From the NCBI RefSeq assembly GCF_001645125.1, contig NZ_LXKA01000335.1, forward strand, positions 1-59,165: a stretch of 59,165 bases of DNA, written 5' to 3'. This DNA is from Paraburkholderia ginsengiterrae. GTDB taxonomy: Bacteria; Pseudomonadota; Gammaproteobacteria; Burkholderiales; Burkholderiaceae. Numbering within the stretch: position 1 is the first letter of the stretch; the number at the start of each line of letters is the position of its first letter. The position numbers were made by a program, and so were the translations under genes. Below the pieces are notes generated by a model. That model did not search any database and was not told the DNA's origin. It worked only from the letters and a program-made list of their open reading frames with translations. This document shows, piece by piece, positions 37,162 to 47,141 of the stretch.

Positions 37162-37229
37162 GGGAATACCCTGCATTCTTTTCGATCTCTATATTGGTAT
37201 ATTGACCTATCTTTGTCTATATGTACTAA
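37162..37229 (+). promoter_or_regulatory. GGGAATACCC box and tandem 19-bp repeats, copy E
   Basis: GGGAATACCC at 37162-37171, then TATTGGTATATTGACCTAT (37192-37210) and CTTTGTCTATATGTACTAA (37211-37229). It lies 181 nt before the second amine oxidase ATG, farther than the other copies, leaving room for an untranslated leader. Confidence 0.75.
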
Positions 37230-37410
37230 TATTGGGTCGCTGAAACAGCGGATCGCGCGGTCTCGCGCCAGGGGCGCGAATGATTCTTAAGGGATTTCAA
37301 AGAAGTTGCGCAGCACGGTGTATCGACCGGATATGGAGACTGGCGCCTGAGCGCAGCGGTTTCGGTCACCCGCTCAGAGCGGGAGCCTTCATCAAGTAGA
37401 CAGAGGCACT

Positions 37411-38898
37411 ATGGCAAAAAAATCTTCTCCAGACGGCGCTGCAAACCTGCAGCGCAGGCAATGGCTCAAATATGCCGGTGCCTCGGCAGCTGCCGTGGGT
37501 ACGCTCGCCATGAGCACCCAACAGGCGTATGCCGCAGTCACCAAGGCCGCGCCAGGCGCGGACGGCATTCTCGACGTCGCTATCGTAGGAGCGGGGCTGG
37601 CCGGACTGACCGCCGCGCGCGACCTGCGCCACGCGGGCTGCGAGTCCTTTCTGGTGCTTGAGGCCCGGGATCGCGTGGGTGGGCGAACGTTCAACTACAA
37701 CATCCCCCGCGGGTACGTTTCGGAAGTCGGCGGGCAATGGATCGGGCCCGGCCAGACCGCCGTTGCGGATCTCGCGCGCGAGCTGGGCGTCGGGACTTTC
37801 CCGACCTATTACGACGGGAGTACGGTCATTCTGGGCGGCAACGGCCGCGTGGCAATCGATCTGAAGGGCACGTTCGGCACTGACGGGGCGATTGGCGCCA
37901 AGCTCAGCAGACTCTCGCGCGACGTGCCTTGTGGCGCACCGTGGACGTCCCCGAAGGTCGCTGAACTGGACAAGCTCTCGGTCGGTGACTGGCTGGAAAA
38001 GCAGAATATCAAGCCTGAAGATCAGGTCGCATGGAATGGCAGCATCACGCTTTCGGGCGGCGCGGCGCCGGCGAAGATGGGCTTGCTGCACTTCCTTTCG
38101 ATGGTCAATTCGGCGGATTGCGATTATTCGCAACTCGACAGCATCAAGCACAGCGCCCAGGAAACCCGCTTCATCGGCGGCTCGCAAATCCTCAGCATCA
38201 AGATGGCCCAGCAACTGGGCGATAAGGTCCGCCTGTCTTCTCCAGTCCGCCAGATTTCCGGATGGGACGGCGACGTCGTCACCCTGCATACCGACCATGA
38301 AGAAGTGCGGGCACGGACCGTCATCATGGCCATCCATCCGGCTTTGTGTCATCAGGTGCAGTTCGATCCGCCACTGCCGGAAAAGCGTGCGGCCCTGCAG
38401 CGCGCCTGGCCCGCGAATTCCCCGGCACGGAAGACGGCCATGGTCTATCGCCGTCCGTTCTGGCGCGACAAGGGCATGAACGGGAGCATCTTCCAGGTCA
38501 ATGGCCCCATTCTCTGGGCCTACGACAATTCTCCGCCCGCCGGAGAGATCGGGGTCATCAACGCGTTCATTGAGAATGCGATGGTCCCGTCCGAGCGGGA
38601 CGCGGCAATGGCCATGCATAAGCAGTTCTACGCGCAGGCATGGGGCGATGAAGCGCTGTCTCCCATCGCTTACCACGATCAGGACTGGGGACGGGTCGAT
38701 CGCTGGACCCTGACCTGCGTTTCCGCCATTCCGCCCGGCTTCTGGAGCGCTCACGGCGAGGCGCTGCGCCCCTCGTGCGGCAAGCTGATCTGGTCGGGGA
38801 CGGAGACTGCGAATATGTGGGCCGGCTACATGGATGGCGCCGTGCGCTCCGGCCATCAGGGCGCGCTTCAGGCGCTTAATGCGCTGCGCCGGGCGTAG
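37411..38898 (+). CDS. Tat-exported flavin monoamine oxidase (paralogue 2)
   Basis: 495 aa. Twin-arginine signal QRRQWLKYAGASAAAVGTLAMS, then the FAD fold DVAIVGAGLAGLTAARDLRHAG, RVGGRTFNYN, GGQWIGPGQTA and the C-terminal IWSGTETANMWAGYMDGAVRSG. It shares most motifs with the oxidase at 24409, so the two are paralogues that may act on successive intermediates. A diheme cytochrome c follows 10 bp later. As for its paralogue, the pairing suggests a dehydrogenase using cytochrome c. Confidence 0.9.
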   Translation: MAKKSSPDGAANLQRRQWLKYAGASAAAVGTLAMSTQQAYAAVTKAAPGADGILDVAIVGAGLAGLTAARDLRHAGCESFLVLEARDRVGGRTFNYNIPRGYVSEVGGQWIGPGQTAVADLARELGVGTFPTYYDGSTVILGGNGRVAIDLKGTFGTDGAIGAKLSRLSRDVPCGAPWTSPKVAELDKLSVGDWLEKQNIKPEDQVAWNGSITLSGGAAPAKMGLLHFLSMVNSADCDYSQLDSIKHSAQETRFIGGSQILSIKMAQQLGDKVRLSSPVRQISGWDGDVVTLHTDHEEVRARTVIMAIHPALCHQVQFDPPLPEKRAALQRAWPANSPARKTAMVYRRPFWRDKGMNGSIFQVNGPILWAYDNSPPAGEIGVINAFIENAMVPSERDAAMAMHKQFYAQAWGDEALSPIAYHDQDWGRVDRWTLTCVSAIPPGFWSAHGEALRPSCGKLIWSGTETANMWAGYMDGAVRSGHQGALQALNALRRA

Positions 38899-38908
38899 GA
38901 GGGTAACG

Positions 38909-39565
38909 ATGAAGAAAACACTATTGATTGGCATTCCTCTGGTTATTGCCCTGATACTGGCCATTTTCGGCTCCGATCTGCTGGGTCTTTACCGGCTGCA
39001 GCGCTATCTCACGGCATCGACCACGGCTTACCTGGCTGACGGCGGCCCCTGGCCGCATGTGACCGACGTCTGCATGGGCTGCCACGGCGTCAAGGGCAAT
39101 TCACTCCATCAGGGGTATCCGAGTCTCGCCGGGCAGCCGGCACCCTATCTGGAGACCCAGCTCCACAATTTCGCGAGTGAGGCGCGCCGTAATCCGAACA
39201 TGGGGCCCCTCGCGATGACGATGAGCGATCCGCAGATCAAATCGCTGGCTGAATATTTTGCCAGTGTGACCCCGGTCGCGAATCACTACTTCAAGCCGGA
39301 TGCGCAATTGCGCGAAAGGGGACAGCGTCTGGTGGCCGCGAGCAACTGTGTCGCCTGTCACGGTGCCCAATTGACGGGCCACGACCAGTTTCCGCGTTTG
39401 GCGGGGCAGGGATACGACTATCTGCTCGCGCAGTTCGACGAGTTCGCATCCGGCACTCGCAGCGAACCCACAGGCGTCATGAAAAACCTTGCGACAGGTT
39501 TTTCGCCCGAAGACCGCAAGGCTATTGCCACCTATCTGGCAAGCCTTGACCCGAAGAAAGATTGA
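38909..39565 (+). CDS. diheme cytochrome c (c4-like), partner of amine oxidase 2
   Basis: 218 aa with an N-terminal hydrophobic helix (LIGIPLVIALILAIFGSDLLGL) that may anchor it. Heme sites CMGCH and CVACH with later NPNMGPLAMTM and TGVMKNLATG, whose Met residues can ligate iron. TAGGAGGG precedes the ATG. It is paralogous to the cytochrome at 25921, so the oxidase-cytochrome unit has been duplicated as a block. Confidence 0.9.
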   Translation: MKKTLLIGIPLVIALILAIFGSDLLGLYRLQRYLTASTTAYLADGGPWPHVTDVCMGCHGVKGNSLHQGYPSLAGQPAPYLETQLHNFASEARRNPNMGPLAMTMSDPQIKSLAEYFASVTPVANHYFKPDAQLRERGQRLVAASNCVACHGAQLTGHDQFPRLAGQGYDYLLAQFDEFASGTRSEPTGVMKNLATGFSPEDRKAIATYLASLDPKKD

Positions 39566-39600
39566 CCAATCAGATGCAACCGGAAGTTGGGAGTTTAGTC

Positions 39601-40278
39601 ATGGACCTCAGATCTGCAATTCTTATGCTCTCCAGTGCCTTGCTGGCATTAAGCTCATTTTTCTACGGCTGGAAGGTCGTCAGGAAACGAAATTATCTTC
39701 TCGGCCTGGAGATGTGGATCGTCGGCACATCGGCGACGAACGCCATTGGATTTTTTGCTACCGGAAATGCCGTTTCCTATGAAGTAGCGCACTTCTTCGA
39801 TGCATTTTCTCGAGGATTCGGCATACCCATCATCGCCGTCGCGGGTCTGATGGCGATTACGCATGGCTACAAGCCGTCGATTCGCCAGGACGTCGCGGTA
39901 TTCGTCGTCGCGTTTGCGCTTACGTTCGCTCTCGTGGGAGCGGAATTCATCGCTGGGGTTTTGCCTTACTACTATCTGACGATGTGGATTCTGCTGTCGA
40001 TCTATCTTGTGTACTTCATCAAAAGACTTCTGGAAATTGGCGAGATGCTCCGTGCGCTGGCCGTGGGGGTGGCTCTGGTAACTTCACTGGGCATTGCGGT
40101 CATTTACGATTTTTACAAAATACCGGGCGAAGAAACAAACGTCTTTTTCAACTTCTACACGCTTGCCTTGTGCTCGTGGGCCTACTTCATGCCGGCGGTC
40201 TATTACGGCTATTGCGCTCTGGAGCGCGCCAAAAATGGCAGAGTCGTGCTGAACTCGCCCACGCCTTACCGAACCTGA
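39601..40278 (+). CDS. polytopic membrane protein, 225 aa
   Basis: About seven hydrophobic segments, starting AILMLSSALLALSSFFYGW and including FGIPIIAVAGLMAI, VAVFVVAFALTFALVGAEFIAG, YLTMWILLSIYLVYF and ALAVGVALVTSLGIAVIYDF. I chose the ATG at 39601, which has GGGAG upstream; earlier in-frame starts overlap the cytochrome stop. No family is recognised. Its position right after a cytochrome c suggests a membrane partner in electron transfer or transport. Confidence 0.65.
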   Translation: MDLRSAILMLSSALLALSSFFYGWKVVRKRNYLLGLEMWIVGTSATNAIGFFATGNAVSYEVAHFFDAFSRGFGIPIIAVAGLMAITHGYKPSIRQDVAVFVVAFALTFALVGAEFIAGVLPYYYLTMWILLSIYLVYFIKRLLEIGEMLRALAVGVALVTSLGIAVIYDFYKIPGEETNVFFNFYTLALCSWAYFMPAVYYGYCALERAKNGRVVLNSPTPYRT

Positions 40279-40294
40279 CCTTTCCCGGAGATCA

Positions 40295-41029
40295 ATGATG
40301 AATCAAACCTCGCATAGGGTCATGCGCTTCACGGCCTGGAGCGCAATCATCGGCGGAATTCTGGCGTACGCGAATGTCGGCTTGTCATTCGTGGTGACGG
40401 GCCCGGATGCGGATATGGTGCTGCACGGTGCATCGATGCTGGCGTTGCCGCCGGATACCCGCGACGTGTTTCGCTGGTGCATGGTCGCAGACACATGTGG
40501 CTTCTATCTGCCCTTCCTGGTCATTGGCGGATACTTTGTGCACGTATTTCGCGAAGAGCTGGGTGCGCTCGGCAACATGGTGGCGATGGCCGTCGTGTTG
40601 TACGTCATGGTTGGCGTGACTGGTGCTGTCGTGCAGTTTGCGATCCTTCATCCGCTGGCCCATCTTTACGCGGGCGGCGACGATGCCACGAGAAACGCCG
40701 CGGCGGCAGTATGGACTGCGATAGCCAACGGGACACAAAACGGCCTCTGGTGGATTGAGGGCCCGCTCGTGCTCTTCTGGACGCCAATTGCCGCCAACGT
40801 GCTCAAGAAGGAGGGATGGAAGGGATCGATTCTGCTCAAGATCGTCGGCTGGGCTTTCGGGGTCTTCTTCCTGCTCGGCTTGTTTCCGGATCTCGACGCG
40901 TTTTCGAATGCCAGCGAGATGGTCATCGTACTGGTTCTGCCGCTATGGATGTTGTTGTTCGGCTGGCAGATGCTGCGCCGCGCGCGAGCGATGCCGGCCC
41001 GAATGCAAGGCGCTGGCGCATCCACCTAA
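40295..41029 (+). CDS. polytopic membrane protein, 244 aa
   Basis: Six or so hydrophobic segments: FTAWSAIIGGILAYANVGLSF, FYLPFLVIGGYFVHVF, MVAMAVVLYVMVGVTGAVVQF, IEGPLVLFWTPIAANVL, IVGWAFGVFFLLGLF and MVIVLVLPLWMLLFGW. It resembles small uncharacterised membrane proteins of the DUF4386 kind, though I am not sure. GGAGATCA lies before the ATG. It is 16 bp after the preceding membrane gene, so they belong to one operon. Confidence 0.65.
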   Translation: MMNQTSHRVMRFTAWSAIIGGILAYANVGLSFVVTGPDADMVLHGASMLALPPDTRDVFRWCMVADTCGFYLPFLVIGGYFVHVFREELGALGNMVAMAVVLYVMVGVTGAVVQFAILHPLAHLYAGGDDATRNAAAAVWTAIANGTQNGLWWIEGPLVLFWTPIAANVLKKEGWKGSILLKIVGWAFGVFFLLGLFPDLDAFSNASEMVIVLVLPLWMLLFGWQMLRRARAMPARMQGAGAST

Positions 41030-41065
41030 CGCAACTCTCAACTGCATCTCAACACGGGACTGAAT

Positions 41066-41362
41066 ATGACTACCCTGATCGTGAGTTACCCGAGCACAGA
41101 AGGCGGGACGTTTGACCGCGAGTACTACCTTTCGACTCATGCTCCACTTGTCCGCTCAGCATGGAGTGAGTTTGGTCTGCAATCAGCCGAGGTCCTGTTC
41201 CCATCGCCGGATCCGCAACCCTTCTCATGCGTAGCGATACTGCGATTCAGCGATCAGGACGGGATCAATATGGCCCTTTCGTCGGCAAAAACCGCTGAGG
41301 TCGTTGGCGACGTGAAGAACTTCACCAATATCACACCGACGATGTTCTGCGCGGACGACTGA
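41066..41362 (+). CDS. EthD-family dimeric alpha+beta-barrel protein
   Basis: 98 aa. The start TTLIVSYPSTEGGTFDREYYLSTHAPLVRSAW carries the family FDxxYYxxxHxPL signature. Members of this ferredoxin-like fold help in degradation of ethers, aromatics and polyketides, either as enzymes or stabilisers. It is probably cytoplasmic. It lies 36 bp after the second membrane protein and closes the catabolic operon before pntA. Confidence 0.82.
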   Translation: MTTLIVSYPSTEGGTFDREYYLSTHAPLVRSAWSEFGLQSAEVLFPSPDPQPFSCVAILRFSDQDGINMALSSAKTAEVVGDVKNFTNITPTMFCADD

Positions 41363-41452
41363 GCGACTACGCGGCTGGCATGACTTCGCCATTGCCGTCA
41401 GGCCTGCAATCCTTGCGACATCCGATACCAGTATGACGAATCAACTTGCCCT

Positions 41453-43045
41453 ATGACATTACTGATTGGCATTCCTCTGGAACTTGACACTGGAGAGCGG
41501 CGCGTAGCGACCGTACCCGAGGTGGTCGAGAAACTGATCAAGCTCGGGTTCATGGTAGCCGTGCAAAGCAGCGCAGGCGCCGCAGCGAACTTTGACGATG
41601 ACGCCTACCGAGCGGCCGGTGCCGAGGTCATCGCATCGGCCTCCGAACTCTGGGCTTGCAGCGACATCGTCCTCAAGGTTCGCGCTCCGAGCAGCGACGA
41701 AGTCGCGTCGATGCGCGAGGGCGGCATGCTGATTGGCTTTGTCTGGCCTGCCCAGAACCCCGAGCTGATGCAGCAACTGGCCGCGAAACGGGCCACGGTA
41801 TTGGCCATCGACTCGCTGCCGCGCACGCTCTCGCGCGCGCAGAAGATGGACGCGCTCACCTCGATGGCCGGCATCAGCGGCTATCGCGCGGTGATCGAGG
41901 CCGCGCATGCGTTCGGCCGCTTCCTGAACGGTCAGGTCACCGCCGCCGGCAAGGTCCCGCCTGCGAAGGTCTTCATCGCCGGCGCGGGCGTAGCGGGCCT
42001 GGCCGCGATCGGCACCGCGGCTAGTCTCGGCGCGATCGTGCGCGCCAACGACACGCGCGCCGAGGTGGCCGACCAGGTCAAGTCCCTGGGAGGCGAATTC
42101 GTCAAGGTGGACTACGACGAGGAAGGCTCGGGCGGCGGCGGCTACGCCAGGGTTATGAGCGAGGGCTTCCAGCAGGCGCAGCGGGCGATGTACGCGCAGC
42201 AGGCGAGAGACGCGGACATCATCATCACCACGGCGCTGATTCCCGGCAAGCCGGCTCCGAAGCTCATCACGTCCGAAATGGTGCGGACGATGAAGCCTGG
42301 CAGCGTCATCGTGGACATGGCGGCCGAGCAAGGCGGCAACTGCGAGCTGACCGTGCCCGGAGAAGCGGTGGTGCACCACGGCGTGACCATCGTCGGCTAC
42401 ACCGATCTTGCTTCGCGTCTGGCGCGGCAGTCGTCCACGTTGTATGGCAACAACCTGCTGCGCGTAGTCGAGGAACTGTGCAAGACCAAGGACGGCACGA
42501 TCAACGTCGATTTTGATGACGACGCCATCCGCGGCCTCACGGTCATCAAGGAAGGCAGCATTACCTGGCCGCCGCCGCCGATCAGGCAGCCGGCCGTAGC
42601 ACCCGCACCCCAGCCCGCCGCTGCTGCGGCGGCAGTCGCGCCGAAGAAGGGCCACGGCAGCGGCGAACCGATGTCGGCGAAGTCGCTGGCCATCGCCTTC
42701 GGCATCGGGGCGCTGGCCTTCCTGATGGTGGGGCTGTACGCGCCGGCCACGTTCCTCTCGCACTTCACGGTGTTCGTGCTGGCCTGCTTCGTCGGCTACA
42801 TGGTGGTCTGGAACGTCACACCGTCGCTGCACACGCCGCTGATGAGCGTGACCAACGCGATCTCGTCAATCATCGTCATCGGTGCGTTGGTGCAGGTCGC
42901 GCCACCACTGGGCGAGCCCGGCATGGCAGACCGACCGTCGGGGCTGATCCTCGGCCTGGCGGTGGGCGCGCTGACGCTCACGGCCGTCAACATGTTCGGC
43001 GGCTTCGCAGTGACGCGGCGCATGCTGGCGATGTTCCGCAAATAA
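41453..43045 (+). CDS. pntA: NAD(P) transhydrogenase alpha subunit (fused PntAA-PntAB)
   Basis: 530 aa. Residues 1-375 are the NAD(H)-binding domain [80 protein letters not shown]. An Ala/Pro/Gln-rich linker at about 380-400 leads to domain II membrane helices ([37 protein letters not shown]). With PntB it makes NADPH at the expense of the proton gradient. Many relatives encode the two halves separately; here they are one polypeptide. A tiny ORF (MTNQLAL) ends in the start codon. Confidence 0.93.
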   Translation: MTLLIGIPLELDTGERRVATVPEVVEKLIKLGFMVAVQSSAGAAANFDDDAYRAAGAEVIASASELWACSDIVLKVRAPSSDEVASMREGGMLIGFVWPAQNPELMQQLAAKRATVLAIDSLPRTLSRAQKMDALTSMAGISGYRAVIEAAHAFGRFLNGQVTAAGKVPPAKVFIAGAGVAGLAAIGTAASLGAIVRANDTRAEVADQVKSLGGEFVKVDYDEEGSGGGGYARVMSEGFQQAQRAMYAQQARDADIIITTALIPGKPAPKLITSEMVRTMKPGSVIVDMAAEQGGNCELTVPGEAVVHHGVTIVGYTDLASRLARQSSTLYGNNLLRVVEELCKTKDGTINVDFDDDAIRGLTVIKEGSITWPPPPIRQPAVAPAPQPAAAAAAVAPKKGHGSGEPMSAKSLAIAFGIGALAFLMVGLYAPATFLSHFTVFVLACFVGYMVVWNVTPSLHTPLMSVTNAISSIIVIGALVQVAPPLGEPGMADRPSGLILGLAVGALTLTAVNMFGGFAVTRRMLAMFRK

Positions 43046-43058
43046 GGGGACGACAACA

Positions 43059-44471
43059 ATGACTTCCAACCTGACTACCGTCTCCTATATCGGCGCGGCG
43101 ATGCTCTTCATCCTTAGCCTTGGCGGCCTCGCTAATCCTGAGACCGCGCGCCGCGGCAATCTGCTCGGCATGGTCGGCATGACCGTTGCCGTGCTGGCCA
43201 CCATACTCGGGCCGCGCGTTTCGTCTGGGGGCATTCCGTATATCGTCGGCGCGCTGGTCGTTGGCGGCGCCGTTGGGATTGTCGCTGCGAGAAGGGTGCA
43301 GATGACGCAGATGCCTGAGCTCGTGGCGCTGATGCACAGCCTGGTCGGCATGGCGGCCTGCTTAGTGGGCTTTGCAAGCTACGTCGACACCTCGGTCCAC
43401 TTCACCGGGTCCGAGAAGGCCATCCACGAAGTCGAAATTTACATAGGCATTCTGATCGGTGCGGTGACATTCGCGGGCTCGATCATCGCGTTCGGCAAGC
43501 TCTCGGGCAAGGTCGGCGGCAAGCCGCTGTTGCTGCCGGCGCGGCACTGGCTCAACCTGGCAGCGCTGTTGGTGGTGATCGTGTCCGGCCGGGCATTCCT
43601 TCATGCGGGCAGCATCCAGGATGGCATGCCGCCGCTCCTCGTGATGACAGCGATCTCACTGCTGTTCGGCATGCACATGGTGATGGCGATCGGCGGTGCC
43701 GACATGCCCGTGGTGGTGTCGATGCTCAACAGCTACTCGGGCTGGGCGGCGGCGGCCACCGGCTTCATGCTCGGCAACGACCTGCTGATCGTGATCGGCG
43801 CGCTGGTGGGCTCGTCGGGCGCGATTCTCTCGTACATCATGTGCCGCGCGATGAACCGCAACTTCATTAACGTGATCGCCGGCGGATTCGGTACCGCCAG
43901 CGGCGCGCCGGCAGCGGGCGGCGGCGGCGCGCAGCCGGCCGGCGAGGTAGTGTCGGTGAACTCTGCCGAAACCGCCGAGCTGCTGCGCGACGCGAAGAGC
44001 GTGATCATCGTGCCCGGCTACGGCATGGCCGTGGCGCAGGCCCAGCACACGGTGTACGAACTCACCAGTGTGCTGCGCGAAAAGGGCGTAGACGTTCGCT
44101 TCGCGATTCACCCGGTGGCCGGCCGCATGCCGGGTCATATGAACGTACTGCTGGCCGAAGCGAAGGTGCCCTACAACATCGTGCTGGAGATGGACGAAAT
44201 CAACGCCGATTTCGCCGAGGCGGACGTTTCGATGGTCATCGGCGCGAACGACATTGTGAACCCCGCGGCGCAGGAGGATCCGGCGAGCCCGATCGCCGGT
44301 ATGCCGGTACTGGAGGTCTGGAAGGCGAAGACGTCGATCGTGATGAAGCGCAGCATGGCCTCCGGATATGCTGGCGTGGAAAACCCGCTCTTCTACAGGG
44401 ACAACAACCGCATGTTGTTCGGCGATGCGAAGGCGATGTTGCGCGAGATCTTTGCAGCACTGAAAGCCTGA
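43059..44471 (+). CDS. pntB: NAD(P) transhydrogenase beta subunit
   Basis: 470 aa. The N-terminal two thirds carry the proton-translocating helices of domain II. Domain III binds NADP(H): [51 protein letters not shown], then [28 protein letters not shown] and [19 protein letters not shown]. It is 13 bp after pntA. NADPH supply fits the reductase and oxygenase steps nearby. Confidence 0.95.
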   Translation: MTSNLTTVSYIGAAMLFILSLGGLANPETARRGNLLGMVGMTVAVLATILGPRVSSGGIPYIVGALVVGGAVGIVAARRVQMTQMPELVALMHSLVGMAACLVGFASYVDTSVHFTGSEKAIHEVEIYIGILIGAVTFAGSIIAFGKLSGKVGGKPLLLPARHWLNLAALLVVIVSGRAFLHAGSIQDGMPPLLVMTAISLLFGMHMVMAIGGADMPVVVSMLNSYSGWAAAATGFMLGNDLLIVIGALVGSSGAILSYIMCRAMNRNFINVIAGGFGTASGAPAAGGGGAQPAGEVVSVNSAETAELLRDAKSVIIVPGYGMAVAQAQHTVYELTSVLREKGVDVRFAIHPVAGRMPGHMNVLLAEAKVPYNIVLEMDEINADFAEADVSMVIGANDIVNPAAQEDPASPIAGMPVLEVWKAKTSIVMKRSMASGYAGVENPLFYRDNNRMLFGDAKAMLREIFAALKA

Positions 44472-44573
44472 ACACGGTGACGCGCTCGACAACTACGGTT
44501 CCTTCATAAGCCATTCGTATTTGATATTACTGTGCCTTACCGGCACGCCAATCCCACAAAAAGGATTACTTAT

Positions 44574-44884
44574 ATGAAAAAGTCCCGCCGTACTTTTATG
44601 ATCACGACCGCCGGTGTGGCTTCGAGTCTGGCGCTCACGCGTCTTGCATTCGCCGATTCTCCGAAAGTGTCCGACACCGACGCTACGGCGCAGGCACTCG
44701 GCTACAAATCCGATGCAACCAAAGTTGACAAGGCGAATACGCGAAGTATGCCGTTGGCCAGGTTTGCGGCAACTGCACGTTCTATCAGGGCAAGCCAGGC
44801 GACGCGTTCGCGCCTTGCCCGATGTTCGGGGGAAAGCAGGTCGCAGGCAAGGGCTGGTGCAGCGCGTATAACAAGAAAGCCTGA
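44574..44884 (+). pseudogene. high-potential iron-sulfur protein, frameshifted
   Basis: The first frame gives a Tat signal (KKSRRTFMITTAGVASSLALTRLAFA) and VSDTDATAQALGYKSDATKVDKA. After one missing base near 44737 the next frame continues KYAVGQVCGNCTFYQGKPGD, then APCPMFGGKQVAGKGWC and SAYNKKA, with all four cluster cysteines. A single inserted base would restore a normal HiPIP of about 102 aa. It may be a real pseudogene or a base-calling error. Confidence 0.85.
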
Positions 44885-44996
44885 AGCAATGGCGCGTGTC
44901 GACGATCTCTGAAGCATCAGTGGGTGACCGGTGGTAGCAAGCGGCCAGCCGATAAGACATTATATTTCGTCATCCAAATATAAGAGGGCTGGCTGT

Positions 44997-46565
44997 ATGG
45001 GAGCTTTTGCGGGGACGATCCGGTTCAAGGTCATGCTGACGCTTGGTGTCTGCGTCGCGCTGATGGTGGCGATCGGCATGATGGGCCTTCGCGGTCTGGC
45101 GAGGCTCAGCACCGATATGGGCAGCATGTACTCGGCGAGTACCGTGCCGATCGAGGATCTCGCCTCGATGCAGGCGGCGGCGCTCAAGATCCGTCTGCAG
45201 ATGCGCTACATCCAGGCGCTGCATGAACAGGACAAGGCCGAGGAACTCGTGGCCGATATCGGCAAAGAGCAAAAGAAGCTCGATGCGGCCTGGCACGACT
45301 ACTATCCCGCGAAGATCGCGACGGCGGATGAGCGCCGATTGGCCGACCGGGTAGTGATGGTATTGGCCGCCTTCCGGACGCAATCGGACGATATCGTCGC
45401 GGTGCTTCGTTCCGGCAATCAGGACATGGCGGCCTATTCGATTGACGAGCTGACGGAAACCGGCGATGCATTGTCCGACGCAATCGGCCGCGACGTTGCA
45501 CTGAGCGCCATGCAGGCGCGGCAATTGGCGGAGGGCGGCAACGCGACGTTCGATGCGTTGCGATGGACCGTGCTAGGTGCAATCGGACTTGGCATTGTCG
45601 TAGCCACGGCTGCTTCGGCCTGGCTGCTTTGGGCGATTACGACGCCGCTTAAGGCTGCGCTCGACGTTGCACGGCAAATCGCCGAAGGCCGTTTGGGCAA
45701 CGCCGAGGGCATGAGCCTGCATGGAGAGTTCGCCCAGTTGCTCGATGCGCTGCAAACGATGGACCGGCACCTCGCAGGGACGGTGCATACGATCAAGGGA
45801 TCGAGTGATGCGATCCAGTACGCATCGATCCAGATAGCCGAAGGCAGCGCGGATTTGTCCTCCGGCGCAAGGCGACAGGCCGAGTCGCTCGAAGAGACTG
45901 CGGCGAGCCTGAGCGAGCTGATCCTGTCGGTTCAACGCAATGCGGATCACGTTCGCCAGGCCGCGGAGTTTGCCAATGCGACGTCGCTCGCGGCCGATAC
46001 GAGCGTGGCGGCCGTCGAGCAGATGCGCGGCACGATGGGCGTAATTTCCGCCAGCTCGGCGAAAATCGTGGAAATCACAGCCCTGATCGAGGGGATAGCG
46101 TTTCAGACCAATATCCTCGCGCTGAATGCCGCCGTCGAGGCCGCGCGTGCTGGCGAGCACGGCCGCGGGTTTGCCGTCGTCGCCGGAGAGGTGCGCTGCC
46201 TCGCACAGCGGGCGGCCAGCGCGGCGAAGGAAATCAAGGTGCTGGTGCGCGACTCGGTGGAGTCCATTTCGGGTGGCTCCGCACATGCCGACCGGGTGGC
46301 GCATGCCATGGGGGACGTGCGGCTTGCGATCCAGCGCGTGGTCGAAATCAACGACAGCATCTTCGAAAATTCGGAAACGCAGCGCAGCGGGATCGGGCAG
46401 GTCAACGAGGCGGTGAGCCGCATGGATCAGGTGATCCGCCACAATGCCGCCGTCGTCGAGCAGGCAGCGCAAGCGGCGTTCTCGCTGGGGGAGCAGGTCG
46501 TCGCCCAGCGGCACGCGATTGCGGTCTTCGAGGTCCATTCTCCGGCAAGCGCGACAACGAACTGA
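44997..46565 (+). CDS. methyl-accepting chemotaxis protein
   Basis: 522-aa chemoreceptor. TM1 at residues 11-31, a periplasmic four-helix sensor of about 155 residues, TM2 at about 191-215, a HAMP region, and the signalling tip [45 protein letters not shown] at about 363-408. One position, VRCLAQR, has Cys where Ser is common. AGAGGG precedes the ATG at 44997. Receptors at the edge of catabolic islands often sense the substrate. Confidence 0.93.
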   Translation: MGAFAGTIRFKVMLTLGVCVALMVAIGMMGLRGLARLSTDMGSMYSASTVPIEDLASMQAAALKIRLQMRYIQALHEQDKAEELVADIGKEQKKLDAAWHDYYPAKIATADERRLADRVVMVLAAFRTQSDDIVAVLRSGNQDMAAYSIDELTETGDALSDAIGRDVALSAMQARQLAEGGNATFDALRWTVLGAIGLGIVVATAASAWLLWAITTPLKAALDVARQIAEGRLGNAEGMSLHGEFAQLLDALQTMDRHLAGTVHTIKGSSDAIQYASIQIAEGSADLSSGARRQAESLEETAASLSELILSVQRNADHVRQAAEFANATSLAADTSVAAVEQMRGTMGVISASSAKIVEITALIEGIAFQTNILALNAAVEAARAGEHGRGFAVVAGEVRCLAQRAASAAKEIKVLVRDSVESISGGSAHADRVAHAMGDVRLAIQRVVEINDSIFENSETQRSGIGQVNEAVSRMDQVIRHNAAVVEQAAQAAFSLGEQVVAQRHAIAVFEVHSPASATTN

Positions 46566-47141
46566 GTGGCGACGGTCACCGTTGGACCGCCGGAACACAG
46601 AATAGATACGGGGAGAAGACTTAGACATGCTAGGCATGTATCCGACGTTTATCGGTTCCATCACGGGACCCGGCAACTGGTACTCGATCGCCGTGGGCCA
46701 GTCCACGCGGCGTGAGCGGCCTGATCCATAACTTCGTCCGGGTCTGGGCCGGCGAGTGGGTGTGCTTCACCGTGAAAGTCGAATGGCTCGCGCGCCTGCC
46801 GGTCTTGATATAGATACCTGACTCACGCCTCGATTTGACATAATTAAAGTGATCACTTTTCGTGAAAGTTTTAGTTCAAATCGTGCGCTGTTTTTTGCAG
46901 CCCACTTGTCTATTGTCGGTTTCAAGCGCCCATGCCGGGGAACAAAAACCCGCTTGGCAACCTGGGTCCAGGGCGATGAAGATCCAGGTAATGCGTTACG
47001 TTGATAAGCAACCACGAGCGGCGGCGGCGTGCCGGACCGTTACTTCATTGGTGATCGACGGGCTTGTGACTTCTGGTAAATTTATCGCTACGCGGCGCAG
47101 TACAAATACAAAGACCGCGAACGATATAGTCGAGGTGTGTC
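46566..47141. other. 576-bp stretch, possible remnant only
   Basis: No intact gene. A short frame at 46627 reads MLGMYPTFIGSITGPGNWYSIAVGQST and a second frame then reads HNFVRVWAGEWVCFTVKVEW, reminiscent of small Burkholderia proteins with an RVRPGEWxC-type motif. This would be a frameshifted remnant; evidence is thin. Confidence 0.3.
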
